A stretch of 36,602 nucleotides of DNA from Halomonas sp. (GCF_014859505.1 NZ_JACUUD010000022.1:1-36602); one strand, 5' to 3'. Counted from the first letter of the stretch, positions 7,813 to 16,839 are shown. Made by a program: numbers and translations. The notes: a model not told the origin generated them from the sequence alone.

Positions 7813-8580
7813 TCAGGCGATCTCGCAGCGGGTGTGATGGGGCAGCAGCAGTTCCACGGCGCGCTCCTGGTTGGCGCTCACCGATTTCTGCACCAGCGCC
7901 AGCCCGCCGCTGTCGATGCGGTGCTCATCGCCATCGGCGAAGGCCAGGCGCTGGGAGCAGGCGGGGTAGAAGCGATAATCAAGCAGCCCCGAGACCGGGA
8001 AGATGCCATGGTGCCGGTCGCTGCTGCCCTGTAAGCCATTTTCGCCGAGTCGGGCGTCGAAGTGCTCGAGGGAGTCGCCGAGACGCTGGCAGTCGAACCC
8101 GGCATGGTGGAGGCGCGGGCCGTTGACGGCGAGCAGGCCGGCCAGGGGGTGGGCCGCTTGCAGCGCCTGGTAGGTAACCCAGTCCGGCATCGGCCAGGGG
8201 CGTCCGCGGCACAGCAGATTCTGGCCCCGTTGGTCCGCCTTGGGCGCCAGGGCCATGAGCGACTCGAGTCGCTGGCGGGGCTCCCTGGAGAGGGTGCCGA
8301 GTTGAAGCTCGGCCAGCACCAGCCAGGGGCCATCATCGGGCGGCGAGAGCAGCGTGACGAGCAGGCCGCGATCGGCCATGGCGTGGCGATGCCCGGGGCG
8401 ATAGCCGAGGCGCGCCAGGCTGGGCAGCAGGGCATCCATGCACCAGGGCCCGTGATTCAGCGTCAGCAGCGCCAGGTATTCCGCCGGAGCATCGACCGGC
8501 CAGAGCCTCAGGGCCCCCACGTCCGGGTGCTGGTGGATAAAGTCCAGCCACAGCTGCTGGACAAACTCTTCCCTCTGCAT
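7813..8580 (-). CDS. Uncharacterised protein, possibly DUF1338/VOC-like
   Basis: 255 residues, soluble. I do not firmly recognise it. The N-terminal half (LWLDFIHQHPDVG, then LTLNHGPWCMDALLPSLARLGYRP, then VLAELQLGTLS) resembles in layout the DUF1338 family, which includes 2-oxoadipate dioxygenase/decarboxylase. If so, the usual metal histidine in the DHIAFRT-like strand is replaced (here EYLALLT) and the C-terminal glutamate is not evident (SGGLALVQK), so it may not be an active oxygenase. The start at 8580 follows AAGGGA. A minus-strand TATACT lies just upstream. Confidence 0.6.
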   Translation of the reverse strand: MQREEFVQQLWLDFIHQHPDVGALRLWPVDAPAEYLALLTLNHGPWCMDALLPSLARLGYRPGHRHAMADRGLLVTLLSPPDDGPWLVLAELQLGTLSREPRQRLESLMALAPKADQRGQNLLCRGRPWPMPDWVTYQALQAAHPLAGLLAVNGPRLHHAGFDCQRLGDSLEHFDARLGENGLQGSSDRHHGIFPVSGLLDYRFYPACSQRLAFADGDEHRIDSGGLALVQKSVSANQERAVELLLPHHTRCEIA

Positions 8581-8613
8581 CGTTGGCTTCCCTTGTCGTG
8601 GATGCTGGCGGGA

Positions 8614-8619
8614 AGTATA
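8614..8619 (-). promoter_or_regulatory. Putative -10 box for the gene starting at 8580
   Basis: The minus strand reads TATACT, 33 bases upstream of the start codon. A TTGAAT candidate -35 lies 20 bases further up (8645-8640), longer than ideal spacing. Confidence 0.4.
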
Positions 8620-8705
8620 GGCAGGTGAGCCCTCTGGCCATTCAACGCCGGGATGACGCTTTGAGCCGGCCGGCCCTGCTCGGGGCGAGGGAAGGGGAGC
8701 GGGGG

Positions 8706-8981
8706 TCAGACGCTGCGGGCCGGCTCCAGCAGGCGGTGCTGGCGAACGTAACTCTCGAATTCTGTGTAGCCGCCGATCGGGGTCTCGTCGATGAAGATCT
8801 GCGGCACGGTATGCACCGGCCTGCCGATGGTCTTCTCCAGATCGGCTTTGGTGATGCCCTCCGCCTGGATATCCACGTAGCGAAAGCCCTCGATGGCACC
8901 GGCATTCTGCAGCCGGGAGGCCAGTTCGTTGGCGAAGACACAGTAGGGGCAGCCTGGGCGGCCGAAGATGACAACGAACAT
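8706..8981 (-). CDS. grxA: Glutaredoxin 1
   Basis: 91 residues. The sequence runs closely parallel to E. coli GrxA (85 aa): VVIFGRPGCPYC, then YVDIQAEGITKADLEK, then TVPQIFID and IGGY. The redox dithiol is C11-P-Y-C14 and the cis-proline is P60 in TVP. It reduces protein and ribonucleotide-reductase disulfides with glutathione. The start MFVVIFG is fixed by the AGGAG six bases upstream; an extended in-frame upstream start would add an N-terminus foreign to the family. It is transcribed leftward, on its own or with the gene at 7813. Confidence 0.95.
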   Translation of the reverse strand: MFVVIFGRPGCPYCVFANELASRLQNAGAIEGFRYVDIQAEGITKADLEKTIGRPVHTVPQIFIDETPIGGYTEFESYVRQHRLLEPARSV

Positions 8982-9115
8982 GCGGACTCCTGGTGGGGAA
9001 AGTGTCGTATGCGCGCATTGTGACGGATCGAGGCTGGGCTCGCCAATAGCCGGGATCAAGGCGCGCCATTGCTGCGTCCTATCAACGACTGGATCAAGAG
9101 GGCGGTCATCTACCC

Positions 9116-9931
9116 CTATCCAGCCTCACCGGCATCGGCGCGGCGCAGCAGCTGGCCCAGTTCGCGGTAGATGCCGGGGCTTGTGACCAGCAGGTTCTCG
9201 CCGTAGAGATCCTCGGGGTAGCCCGTGGGGCAGGGGTAGAGGTGGCCGGTGCGGGCGCCTGCCTCCCGGGCGATCAGCCAGCCGGCGGCGAAGTCCCAGG
9301 GGGAGACGCTCTCGTAGTACCCATCGAGCCGGCCGCAGGCAACGTCACACAGGTCCAGCGCCGCCGAGCCGTTGCGGCGCACGTCCTGGCAGTGCTGAAG
9401 GACAGCCGTCAGGCGACGCATCAGCGGCGGGCGGCTGTCTCGCCGGTAGGGAAAGCCGGTACCCACCAGGCTGTGCTCGAGGTTGCCGGTGCGGCTTGCC
9501 TGGATGAGGCGGTCGTTGCAGAAGGCGCCCTGGCCGGCCAGGGCGGTGAAGGTCTCGCCGAGGAAGGGGGCATGGACCACGCCGAGGCGCACGCGACCGG
9601 CCACCGCCCAGGCGATGGAGACCGCCACGTGGTGCAGGCCATGGGCGAAGTTGACGGTGCCATCGATGGGATCCACCACCCACAGCGGCACATCGTCGTT
9701 CAGCACGTCGCGGTTCGGGGCCAGTTCCTCGCTGAGTCGCGCCTCGTCGGGGAAGCGGGCCTCGAGGCGGGCGGTGATATGGGTGTCCACGGCAATATCC
9801 ACATCGGTGACCAGCTCATGGCCCGGCTTGTAGCGGTGGCCAAAGGTCTGCCGATCCCGGGCCTCGCGGATCATCTCACCGGCCTCCCGGGCGATCTCGA
9901 CAGCCAGGATCAGGCGTTCGGCATCGGTCAT
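9116..9931 (-). CDS. Inositol-monophosphatase-family phosphatase
   Basis: 271 residues, near the SuhB length of 267. Metal-binding motifs are intact: S67EE, then D87PIDGT92 and W212DFAAG217. Members hydrolyse inositol-1-phosphate, histidinol phosphate, 3'-phosphoadenosine phosphate or fructose-1,6-bisphosphate; sequence alone does not settle which. It differs enough from classic SuhB (for example HELVTDVDIAVD, and Cys-rich CNDRL) that a second paralogue is possible. The start at 9931 follows GGAG with 7-base spacing. It is divergent from the HybE-like gene. Confidence 0.9.
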   Translation of the reverse strand: MTDAERLILAVEIAREAGEMIREARDRQTFGHRYKPGHELVTDVDIAVDTHITARLEARFPDEARLSEELAPNRDVLNDDVPLWVVDPIDGTVNFAHGLHHVAVSIAWAVAGRVRLGVVHAPFLGETFTALAGQGAFCNDRLIQASRTGNLEHSLVGTGFPYRRDSRPPLMRRLTAVLQHCQDVRRNGSAALDLCDVACGRLDGYYESVSPWDFAAGWLIAREAGARTGHLYPCPTGYPEDLYGENLLVTSPGIYRELGQLLRRADAGEAG

Positions 9932-10004
9932 GAGGGGCTCCAACGGGTGGGTGGGACAGTCCTCCAGCATAGCAGGCCGAGCTGTCCCGCGAGGAGGGTG
10001 GGGC

Positions 10005-10010
10005 TATACT
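10005..10010 (+). promoter_or_regulatory. Putative -10 box for the HybE-like gene
   Basis: TATACT lies 27 bases upstream of the ATG at 10037. No good -35 is seen at 17 bases (CTGTCC). A GGACAG / CTGTCC inverted repeat (9954-9959 and 9982-9987) brackets this divergent spacer and could bind a regulator. Confidence 0.4.
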
Positions 10011-10036
10011 GCGGTGCATTTGCCGAGGAATCCCGG

Positions 10037-10483
10037 ATGCATGTCCTGACCCCCGAGCACTACGCTCGCCTGCGCCGGCTGGCCGAGGCCTGGACCCGTG
10101 TCCATCTGCGTGAGGCCAAGGCCTCACCGCTCTTCAACCCGCGCCTGGCCGCCGATGCCCTCTGCTTTCAGCGCCACGGCGACCCCGTTCTGGGGGAGCA
10201 GCTGGTGGGTGTCCTGGTGACACCGGTCTCGCTGTGGCTGGTCATGGTGCCTGCCGCCGAAGCGGGCGAGCCGCCCGAGGCAGGCAGCCGGCACTGGCTG
10301 ACCCTGCCCTCGGGGGTCTACCCCCTGGAGACTGTCCTGCTGGGCGAGACCCGGTGGTGCCGGCGACTGGTGCTTCTCGATGATCTCTCCGATGTGGCCA
10401 GCCGTCAGGCGGCCAGCCGGCTCGCCCAGCAGCTGATGGAGCGGGTGATGGCCCCCGGCCAGAAGGGTGAAGGTGGCGTCTGA
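10037..10483 (+). CDS. HybE-family ([NiFe]-hydrogenase assembly chaperone-like) protein
   Basis: 148 residues. The HybE pattern is clear: NP at 34-35, then GVLVTPVSLWLVMVP (58-72), then LTLPSGVYPLE (88-98) and a C-terminal A-rich helix. In known hydrogenase systems HybE/HupJ-type proteins assist large- or small-subunit maturation and quality control before export. No hydrogenase structural or hyp gene is in the window, so its role here is open. GAGGAA stands 8 bases before the ATG. It is followed by hbdH after 70 bases, with which it may be co-transcribed. Confidence 0.72.
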   Translation: MHVLTPEHYARLRRLAEAWTRVHLREAKASPLFNPRLAADALCFQRHGDPVLGEQLVGVLVTPVSLWLVMVPAAEAGEPPEAGSRHWLTLPSGVYPLETVLLGETRWCRRLVLLDDLSDVASRQAASRLAQQLMERVMAPGQKGEGGV

Positions 10484-10553
10484 CGCGGCCCCGCCTTATG
10501 CTGGTTGCGCTGCATCATTGCGATGCTCGAATTTCCACGATAAGGAGTCGTCC

Positions 10554-11327
10554 ATGACAGGATCCGCCACTTTCATTCCCCGCGTCGCACTCGTGACCGG
10601 CACCACCAGCGGCATCGGCGAAGCCGTGGTTCGTCATTTCCGCGAGCTGGGTCATCAGGTGCTGGCCGTGGACTTCAACCCGGCGGGCGCCGAGGTGGCC
10701 GAACGCGTCGGTGCGGCCTTCTTCGAGGCCGACCTCACCGACGGCGAGGCCTGCAAGGCCGCGGTGGCCGAGGCCATCCGCCGCTTCGGTCGTGTGGACA
10801 TCCTGGTCAACAATGCCGGTATCCAGCACGTCGCGCCCATCGAGGAGTTTCCGGAGGCAAAATGGCGCCAGATCATCGACCTGATGCTGACCGCGCCCTT
10901 CCTGCTGACCCAGGCCGCCTGGCCCTCCATGCGTGAGAACGGCTGGGGCCGGGTGATCAACATCGCCTCGGTGCATGCCCAGGTGGCTTCCCCCGGCAAG
11001 TCCGCCTACATCAGCGCGAAGCACGGCATGATCGGGCTGACCAAGACCGCGGCACTGGAGGGTGGGGCCCAGGGGATCACCGCCAACGCCATCTGCCCGG
11101 CCTACGTGAAGACCCCGCTGGTGGACAACCAGATCGCCGACCAGGCGAAGCTCCATGGCATGGAGGAGCAGGAGGTGATCGAACAGATCATGCTCAAGAA
11201 CGCTGCCGTCAAGCGGCTGATAGAGCCTTCCGAAGTGGCCGAGCTGGTCGCTTACATGGCCTCGGACTCTGCCGGCGCCGTCACCGGGTCGAGCTGGAAC
11301 ATCGACCTGGGCTGGACGGCGCAGTAA
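10554..11327 (+). CDS. hbdH: 3-hydroxybutyrate dehydrogenase (SDR family)
   Basis: 257 residues. It oxidises (R)-3-hydroxybutyrate to acetoacetate with NAD. The Rossmann glycine motif is TG16TTSGIG22, the NNAG motif is at 86-89, and the catalytic set is S139, Y152, K156. Diagnostic blocks are NNAGIQHVAPIEEFP, AICPAYVKTPLV, QIADQAKLHG and the C-terminus IDLGWTAQ, all typical of bacterial 3HB dehydrogenase. TAAGGAG precedes the ATG. It links stored polyhydroxybutyrate to ScoAB, encoded about 3 kb upstream. It ends 24 bases from the convergent response-regulator gene. Confidence 0.95.
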   Translation: MTGSATFIPRVALVTGTTSGIGEAVVRHFRELGHQVLAVDFNPAGAEVAERVGAAFFEADLTDGEACKAAVAEAIRRFGRVDILVNNAGIQHVAPIEEFPEAKWRQIIDLMLTAPFLLTQAAWPSMRENGWGRVINIASVHAQVASPGKSAYISAKHGMIGLTKTAALEGGAQGITANAICPAYVKTPLVDNQIADQAKLHGMEEQEVIEQIMLKNAAVKRLIEPSEVAELVAYMASDSAGAVTGSSWNIDLGWTAQ

Positions 11328-11351
11328 CCCGCTCCGGGCCGTCTCGCGCGG

Positions 11352-11897
11352 TTAGCGCCGCACCGGTCGCTTCTGCAGCTTGCGCTGCAGCGTGCGCCGG
11401 TGCATGCCCAGCGCCCGGGCGGTGGCGGAGATGTTGCCGTCGTGCTCCTGCAGCACCTTCTGGATGTGCTCCCAGGCCAGCCGATTGATCGAGGGTGGCT
11501 GTTCGGCCACCCCCGTCTCCGGATTGCCGGTTTCCCTGTCGAAGGCGGCCAGCACCTCGTCGGCGTCCGCCGGCTTGCAGAGGTAGTTCACCGCCCCCAG
11601 CTTGATCGCCTCCACGGCAGTGGCGATGCTGGAGTAGCCGGTCAGCACCACCACCCGGCACTCCGGCACGACCTCCAGCAGATTTGGCAGCAGCTTGAGG
11701 CCGGAGTCATGCTCCAGCTTCAGGTCCAGGGTGGCGAGCGTCGGCTGCTGCTGATGCGCCACAGCCAGGGCCTGCTCGGCGTCATGGGCCACCAGCACCT
11801 CGAATCCGCGGCGGCGCAAGGCGCGATCCAGCACGTGGCAGAACATCTCGTCGTCGTCGATGATCAGCAGCCGCTCGGCGGTGGTTGACTCTTGCAT
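11352..11897 (-). CDS. regA: RegA/PrrA/ActR-type response regulator
   Basis: 181 residues. The receiver domain has acidic D14/D15, phospho-acceptor D58 (TLDLKLEHDSG), T86 and K108. A short proline-containing linker joins it to a Fis-type helix-turn-helix, NISATARALGMHRRTLQRKL, nearly the family consensus. In Rhodobacter and relatives RegA controls photosynthesis, carbon and nitrogen fixation, terminal oxidases and hydrogenase in response to redox. It lies 27 bases after the sensor-kinase stop, in one leftward operon. The gene symbol is given by family similarity. Confidence 0.9.
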   Translation of the reverse strand: MQESTTAERLLIIDDDEMFCHVLDRALRRRGFEVLVAHDAEQALAVAHQQQPTLATLDLKLEHDSGLKLLPNLLEVVPECRVVVLTGYSSIATAVEAIKLGAVNYLCKPADADEVLAAFDRETGNPETGVAEQPPSINRLAWEHIQKVLQEHDGNISATARALGMHRRTLQRKLQKRPVRR

Positions 11898-11924
11898 GGC
11901 GTCCTCGTGTTCGCGGGTGATGGC

Positions 11925-13199
11925 TCAGCTGGCCGGGTCGCTGCGCGGCAGCACCACTTCGGTCAGGGTGCCTCCCTCGGGGTGATTGTACAGGCTCACG
12001 CCGCCGCCGAGGCGGTTGATGGTGGCGTGGGTCAGGAACAGGCCGATGCCGAGCCCCTTGCTCTTGGTCGAGACGAAGGTCTCGCCGAGCTGGTCGGCGA
12101 TGGAGAGCGCGACGCCCGGGCCATGGTCGCGGATATCGACGATCACCTCCTCGGCGTTCCAGTCCAGGCCGATCAGGATATCGTCCGGGTTGGCGTCGGC
12201 CGCGTTGTTGAGCAGGTTGGTCAGCGCCTGCTCCAGGGTGGTATCCACCGAGATCCAGGGTCGTCCGCGGCGCTCGGCCACCTCCATGCGGTGGCTGACA
12301 TCGGGGCGCAGCACCAGCCAGCGCTGCACCACGCCGGCCAGCCACATTTCGGCATCGCGCACCTGGGGCTCTTCCATGCGTCGGCGGTCGGCGTTCTCGA
12401 CCAGTTGGCGCAGCCGTGTCTTGCAGGTGTCCACCTGCTGGCGCAGCAGTTCGATGTCCTTGAGCAGCATGTGATTGTCCCGGGCGTCATCGCGCATCTC
12501 GGTGAGCAGCACCGCCATGGTGGAGAGCGGGGTACCCAGTTCGTGGGCGGTGCCCGCCGCCTGGGTGGCCACGGCCAGCACCTGTTCGTTGCGCAGGGCG
12601 GCTTCCCGGGTGCGTGACAGCGCCTGCTCCCGGCTGCGCAGCGCATGGGCCATCTTGTAGATGAAGAAGGTCACCAGCCCGGCCGACAGGGCGAAGTTGA
12701 GCCACATGCCCAGCACGTGAAGGCTGACACCGTGATCGGCAAGGCCCCCGTGGGTCAGCTGTGGCACCGGGTGGTAATGCACCATCAGCAGCGAGTAGGC
12801 CAGCAGCGCCGAGGTGGCGATGATCCAGGCATAGCGCCAGGGCAGGGTAGCGGCGGCGATGGTCACCGGCACCAGGTAGTAGGTGATGAAGGGGTTGCTG
12901 GAGCCACCGGTGAAGTAGAACAGCAGGGTGAGGCCCGCCACGTCGGCCAGCAGGTGGGCCAGGTACTCGACGTGGGAGACGACGCGGTGGCGTCCCAGGC
13001 GCCACCAGGTGGCCAGGTTGACCAGCGCCATGGCCAGCACTACCCCGATCACCGCCTTGACCTGGAGATCGAAGCCGAGCAGTTCCACGCCGATGATCAC
13101 CCCGGCCAGGAACCCGGTCCAGGTGATCCCGCGCACGAGGGTCAGGCGCACCAGATTGCGACTGGGGGTGGAGAGGGGCAGTGGCTGGGTGGCGGTCAT
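11925..13199 (-). CDS. regB: RegB/PrrB-type redox sensor histidine kinase
   Basis: 424 residues. About six membrane helices occupy residues 20-185. The quinone-binding heptapeptide G98GSSNPF104 typical of RegB is intact. The H box is GTAH219ELGTPLST, and C259 ([10 protein letters not shown]) matches the redox-active cysteine of RegB that forms disulfides under oxidising conditions. N, G1 and G2 boxes follow ([23 protein letters not shown]). It would sense ubiquinone state and oxidation and phosphorylate the RegA-type partner. The start is preceded by GAGGAG. Confidence 0.93.
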   Translation of the reverse strand: MTATQPLPLSTPSRNLVRLTLVRGITWTGFLAGVIIGVELLGFDLQVKAVIGVVLAMALVNLATWWRLGRHRVVSHVEYLAHLLADVAGLTLLFYFTGGSSNPFITYYLVPVTIAAATLPWRYAWIIATSALLAYSLLMVHYHPVPQLTHGGLADHGVSLHVLGMWLNFALSAGLVTFFIYKMAHALRSREQALSRTREAALRNEQVLAVATQAAGTAHELGTPLSTMAVLLTEMRDDARDNHMLLKDIELLRQQVDTCKTRLRQLVENADRRRMEEPQVRDAEMWLAGVVQRWLVLRPDVSHRMEVAERRGRPWISVDTTLEQALTNLLNNAADANPDDILIGLDWNAEEVIVDIRDHGPGVALSIADQLGETFVSTKSKGLGIGLFLTHATINRLGGGVSLYNHPEGGTLTEVVLPRSDPAS

Positions 13200-13272
13200 G
13201 GCGGCTCCTCGCTGACAGGCCCACCATCATAACCGCTGCGGGGCCGCCCTACATTTCGCAGTCCGACCGGCG

Positions 13273-13278
13273 TAGAAT
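13273..13278 (+). promoter_or_regulatory. Putative -10 box for prfC
   Basis: TAGAAT lies about 70 bases upstream of the prfC start in the 146-base divergent spacer with regB. No convincing -35 was seen (ACATTT at 16 bases). Confidence 0.35.
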
Positions 13279-13345
13279 GCCGCCACCGCCTCATCGGCAA
13301 CCATTCACGCACCCCTGCGGTGCCACGACGACGAATTCGCCATCG

Positions 13346-14935
13346 ATGTCAGACGCCACCTTGGCCCGTGAAGTCGGGCTGCGACGCACCTTCGCAATCA
13401 TCAGCCACCCCGACGCGGGCAAGACCACCATCACCGAGAAGATGCTGCTGTTCGGGAACGCCATCCAGATGGCCGGCTCGGTGAAGAGCAAGCGGGCCGA
13501 TCGCCACGCCACCTCCGACTGGATGAAGATGGAGCAGGAGCGCGGCATCTCGGTGACCACCTCGGTGATGCAGTTCCCCTATGGCGGCCGCATCGTCAAC
13601 CTCCTCGATACCCCGGGCCACGAGGACTTTTCCGAGGATACCTACCGGACATTGACGGCGGTGGACTCGGCGCTGATGGTGATCGACGGCGCCAAGGGCG
13701 TCGAGGCCCGGACCGTCAAGCTGATGGAGGTGTGTCGCCTTCGCACCACGCCAATCCTCACCTTCGTCAACAAGATGGACCGTGATATCCGTGAGCCCAT
13801 CGAGGTAATGGACGAGGTCGAGGAGGTACTCAAGATCCAGTGCGCGCCCATGACCTGGCCGATCGGCATGGGGCGCCACTTCAAGGGCGTCTACCACCTC
13901 TACAATGATGTCGTTCATCTCTACACCCAGGGGCAGGGCAGCCGCATCCCCGATGACTGGCGCATCCAGGGGCTCGACAATCCCGAGGTGGATGCGGTGC
14001 TCGGCGAGGATCAGGCCGAGGAACTGCGCATGGAGGTCGAACTGGTGCGGGGCGCCTCCCACGAGTTCGATCACGCGGCCTACCTGCGCGGGGAACTCAC
14101 GCCGGTCTACTTCGGCACCGCCATGGGCAACTTCGGCGTGCGCGAGATGATGGATGGCTTCGTGGAGTATGCGCCACCGCCTCAGCCCCGCGAGACCGAC
14201 ACCCGCACCGTGGAGGCCGAGGACGGCCGCTTCACCGGCTTCGTGTTCAAGATCCAGGCCAACATGGACCCCAACCACCGGGATCGTATCGCCTTCCTGC
14301 GGGTCTGTTCGGGCAAGTACGAGAAGAACATGAAGATGCGCCACGTGCGCATCGGCAAGGACGTCAAGATCGCCGATGCCCTGACCTTCATGGCCGCGGA
14401 TCGTACCCAGGTGGAGGAGGCCTGGCCGGGCGACATCATCGGTCTGCACAATCACGGTACCATCCAGATCGGCGACACCTTCACCCAGGGCGAAGACATG
14501 CGCTTCACCGGCATTCCGCACTTCGCCCCGGAGCTCTTCAAGCGCGTGCGCCTCAAGGACCCGCTCAAGATGAAGGCGCTGCAGAAGGGCCTGCAGCAGC
14601 TCTCCGAGGAGGGCGCCACCCAGGTCTTCATGCCCGTGGACAACAACGACCTGATCCTCGGTGCCGTGGGTACCCTGCAGTTCGACGTGGTCGCTCACCG
14701 CCTCAAGGAGGAGTACAAGGTGGAGGCGGTCTACGAGGGGGTGAACGTCAACACCGCGCGCTGGATCTACTGCGATGATGCGAAGAAGCTCGAGGAGTTC
14801 AAGCGCAAGGCCAGCACCAACCTGGCCATCGACGGCGGCGGCTACCTGACCTATATCGCCCCCACCCGGGTCAACCTGCAGATGACCCAGGAGCGCTGGC
14901 CGGAGATCCGCTTCCAGCCCACCCGGGAGCACTGA
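13346..14935 (+). CDS. prfC: Peptide chain release factor 3
   Basis: 529 residues, the same length as E. coli RF3. This ribosomal GTPase recycles RF1/RF2 after termination. GTPase motifs: G1 SHPDAGKTT (20-28), G3 [15 protein letters not shown]4 NKMDR; the bacterial RF3 signature [17 protein letters not shown] is present. The start [16 protein letters not shown] aligns with the family, but no Shine-Dalgarno sequence is evident before it (ACGACGAATTCGCCATCG), so initiation may be weak. tatD follows after 9 bases, likely in the same operon. Confidence 0.98.
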   Translation: MSDATLAREVGLRRTFAIISHPDAGKTTITEKMLLFGNAIQMAGSVKSKRADRHATSDWMKMEQERGISVTTSVMQFPYGGRIVNLLDTPGHEDFSEDTYRTLTAVDSALMVIDGAKGVEARTVKLMEVCRLRTTPILTFVNKMDRDIREPIEVMDEVEEVLKIQCAPMTWPIGMGRHFKGVYHLYNDVVHLYTQGQGSRIPDDWRIQGLDNPEVDAVLGEDQAEELRMEVELVRGASHEFDHAAYLRGELTPVYFGTAMGNFGVREMMDGFVEYAPPPQPRETDTRTVEAEDGRFTGFVFKIQANMDPNHRDRIAFLRVCSGKYEKNMKMRHVRIGKDVKIADALTFMAADRTQVEEAWPGDIIGLHNHGTIQIGDTFTQGEDMRFTGIPHFAPELFKRVRLKDPLKMKALQKGLQQLSEEGATQVFMPVDNNDLILGAVGTLQFDVVAHRLKEEYKVEAVYEGVNVNTARWIYCDDAKKLEEFKRKASTNLAIDGGGYLTYIAPTRVNLQMTQERWPEIRFQPTREH

Positions 14936-14944
14936 CTCCCTTCC

Positions 14945-15703
14945 ATGCTGATAGACGCCCACTGCCACCTGGACTTCCCCGATTTCGACGCCGACCGCGA
15001 GGCGGTGTTCGCACGGGCCAGGGCGGTGGGCGTCACGCATTTCGTGGTGCCGGGCACGACGCGCAAGCGCTGGCCCGACGTGCTGGCGCTGGGGAAGCGC
15101 GATGACGTCAGCGTCTGCCTGGGGCTGCACCCCTACTTCATGGGCGAGCATGGCGAGCAGGACCTGGCGGCCCTGGAGACGGCACTGGACGAACATCCCG
15201 AGGTGGTGGCGATCGGCGAGTGCGGCATCGATGCCCGCTTTCCCGAGGTCCTCGACGCCCAGTGGCGGCTCTTCGATGCCCAGCTGCGCCTGGCCAAGGC
15301 TCGCCGCCAGCCGGTGGTGATCCACTGTGTTCACGCCAACGATAAGGTCGCCAAGCGGCTGCGCCAACTCGACCTGCCCGCCGGCGGGTTGATTCATGCC
15401 TTCGTGGGCTCCCCCGAGCAGGCGGCGGCGTTTCTCGACCTCGGCTTCGTCGTCGGCCTGGGCGGCGCTGTCACCTTCGATCGGGCGCAGCGCCTGCGGC
15501 GGGCGGTGGCGAGCCTGCCTGACGAGGGCTATGTGCTGGAGACCGACAGCCCCGACATGCCGCTGGCAGGGCGCCAGGGCGAGCGCAACGAGCCGGCGCG
15601 GGTGGCGGAGGTGTGCCGGGTCGTGGCCGAACTGCGCCAGGAATCCTTCGAGGCGGTGGCGGCGGCCAGTACCGCCAGCGCCAGGCGGCTTTTCCGGCTG
15701 TGA
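14945..15703 (+). CDS. TatD-family metal-dependent hydrolase, YjjV-like
   Basis: 252 residues, TIM-barrel amidohydrolase fold. Metal ligands are visible: H6 and H8 (DAHCHLD), E92 (GECGID), H127 (VIHCVH), H151 (LIHAFVGS) and D201 (ETDSPD). The block DLPAGGLIHAFVGS and the late DSPDMPLAGRQGERNEP match the YjjV branch of the family, whose relatives have 3'-5' DNase or nuclease-like activity in DNA repair and RNA turnover; the exact substrate is unknown. It is probably co-transcribed with prfC. Its stop codon abuts the convergent ygfZ stop with no base between. Confidence 0.9.
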   Translation: MLIDAHCHLDFPDFDADREAVFARARAVGVTHFVVPGTTRKRWPDVLALGKRDDVSVCLGLHPYFMGEHGEQDLAALETALDEHPEVVAIGECGIDARFPEVLDAQWRLFDAQLRLAKARRQPVVIHCVHANDKVAKRLRQLDLPAGGLIHAFVGSPEQAAAFLDLGFVVGLGGAVTFDRAQRLRRAVASLPDEGYVLETDSPDMPLAGRQGERNEPARVAEVCRVVAELRQESFEAVAAASTASARRLFRL

Positions 15704-16741
15704 CTAGCGCCTGGCCGCCAGGCTCTCCGGGTCCAGCCGTTCGATGGGGTAGGGCAGCGTCAGTCGCTTGAGCGCCTGGCCTGCCACGCTCAGGGGGCCC
15801 AGGTCCTCCTTGGTGCTCAGCACCGCCAGGATCTCCGCCTGGTCATAGGCGTCGAGCTCGGCGGCCACCACCTCGCCCACCGCCTTGCCGTCGGCACTCT
15901 CCACGGGGCTTGCCAGGGCGGGGAGCTCTCCGCCTTCCAACTGGGCCCTGACCAGGCGACGCTTCACCTGGCCGCGGAAGTGGGCCCGGGCCACCACCTC
16001 CTGCCCCGTGTAGCAGCCCTTCTTGAAGCTGATGCCGCCCAGCGCCTCCCAGTTGATCATCTGCGGCAGCAGGGCATCGCGGTGGGCGGGCGTCAGCCAG
16101 GCCAGCCCGGCCTGGATGTCATGCAGGCACCAGATGGCATTGCCCACCGGGGTGGCCTGCTCGGCGAGGCACGTCCACAGCGCCGCGGCAGCCTCGGCGG
16201 CCAGGCAGATCAGCTGGCGCGGGCGCGGGCCAGGGTGGGTCAGCAGCTGGGTCTCGGCATCCCCCGCCTGGTGCCACACCGGGGGCGGCGCCAGGTCCAG
16301 CCTCACCTCGGCCAGCGCCGGGGCGTCCTGGCCGATCAGGCCGATCAGCGCCAGGTCATCGCGCACCCGGAGCTCGGCCTTGTAGAAGGCGGCGAACTTG
16401 CCCAGGTGCTCCGCCAGGGATTGCACCAGGCCGCGCTGGATCAGCAGCCGGTAGTGCCCCTCGGCGATGCGCAGCAACTGGGCATTCGCCAGCATGCGTC
16501 CCTTGGGGGTGCAGAACACGGTGAGGGGGGCGAAATCGCCGTCGGCCAGGCCCACCTGGGCGCTGGCCTGGCCCTGCAGGAATCTCTCGGCGTCGGGGCC
16601 GGTCACGTCGAGCACGCCCAGGTGGACCAGCGGTGTCACCACGGTGCCATCCAGGGCCTGGCGGGCCGGCGCCGGGGTGTCGAAGGCGATCCGGTCCTCG
16701 GCGTCCTGCCGTCCGCCACAGGCGGTGATCCAGTCGTGCAT
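15704..16741 (-). CDS. ygfZ: Folate-binding protein YgfZ
   Basis: 345 residues, slightly longer than E. coli YgfZ (326). The diagnostic motif K241GCYTGQE248 is intact with its essential cysteine C243. It binds tetrahydrofolate, supports iron-sulfur enzymes such as MiaB and protects them under oxidative stress. The fold is shared with GcvT, whose gene opens this window. The start MHDWITACGG is set by AAGGAG 6-7 bases upstream. The gene is convergent with tatD and divergent from the small HMA-like gene. Confidence 0.93.
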   Translation of the reverse strand: MHDWITACGGRQDAEDRIAFDTPAPARQALDGTVVTPLVHLGVLDVTGPDAERFLQGQASAQVGLADGDFAPLTVFCTPKGRMLANAQLLRIAEGHYRLLIQRGLVQSLAEHLGKFAAFYKAELRVRDDLALIGLIGQDAPALAEVRLDLAPPPVWHQAGDAETQLLTHPGPRPRQLICLAAEAAAALWTCLAEQATPVGNAIWCLHDIQAGLAWLTPAHRDALLPQMINWEALGGISFKKGCYTGQEVVARAHFRGQVKRRLVRAQLEGGELPALASPVESADGKAVGEVVAAELDAYDQAEILAVLSTKEDLGPLSVAGQALKRLTLPYPIERLDPESLAARR

Positions 16742-16830
16742 GGGGGGCTCCTTGTCGTCTGCTGGGTGGCTGGCTCCTCTTATGCGGGTAGCCGTGCGAC
16801 ATTGCAACCGCTGTGGCCGCTCCGGCGCCA

Positions 16831-16839
16831 TGCTAGACT
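16831..16839 (+). promoter_or_regulatory. Putative extended -10 promoter for the 16924 gene
   Basis: TGCTAGACT combines an extended TG with -10 TAGACT, 84 bases upstream of the start codon. No good -35 is seen, as is common for extended -10 promoters. It would drive the small gene, osmC and perhaps uvrB. Confidence 0.4.

Noticed and set aside
9242..10036. Long in-frame extension upstream of the HybE-like gene
   Set aside because: It is antisense to the inositol-monophosphatase gene; the ATG at 10037 has a ribosome site and fits the family length.
13349..15397. A 682-codon open frame antisense to prfC and tatD
   Set aside because: It covers two well-supported genes and reads as low-complexity His/Leu/Val-rich sequence typical of antisense frames.
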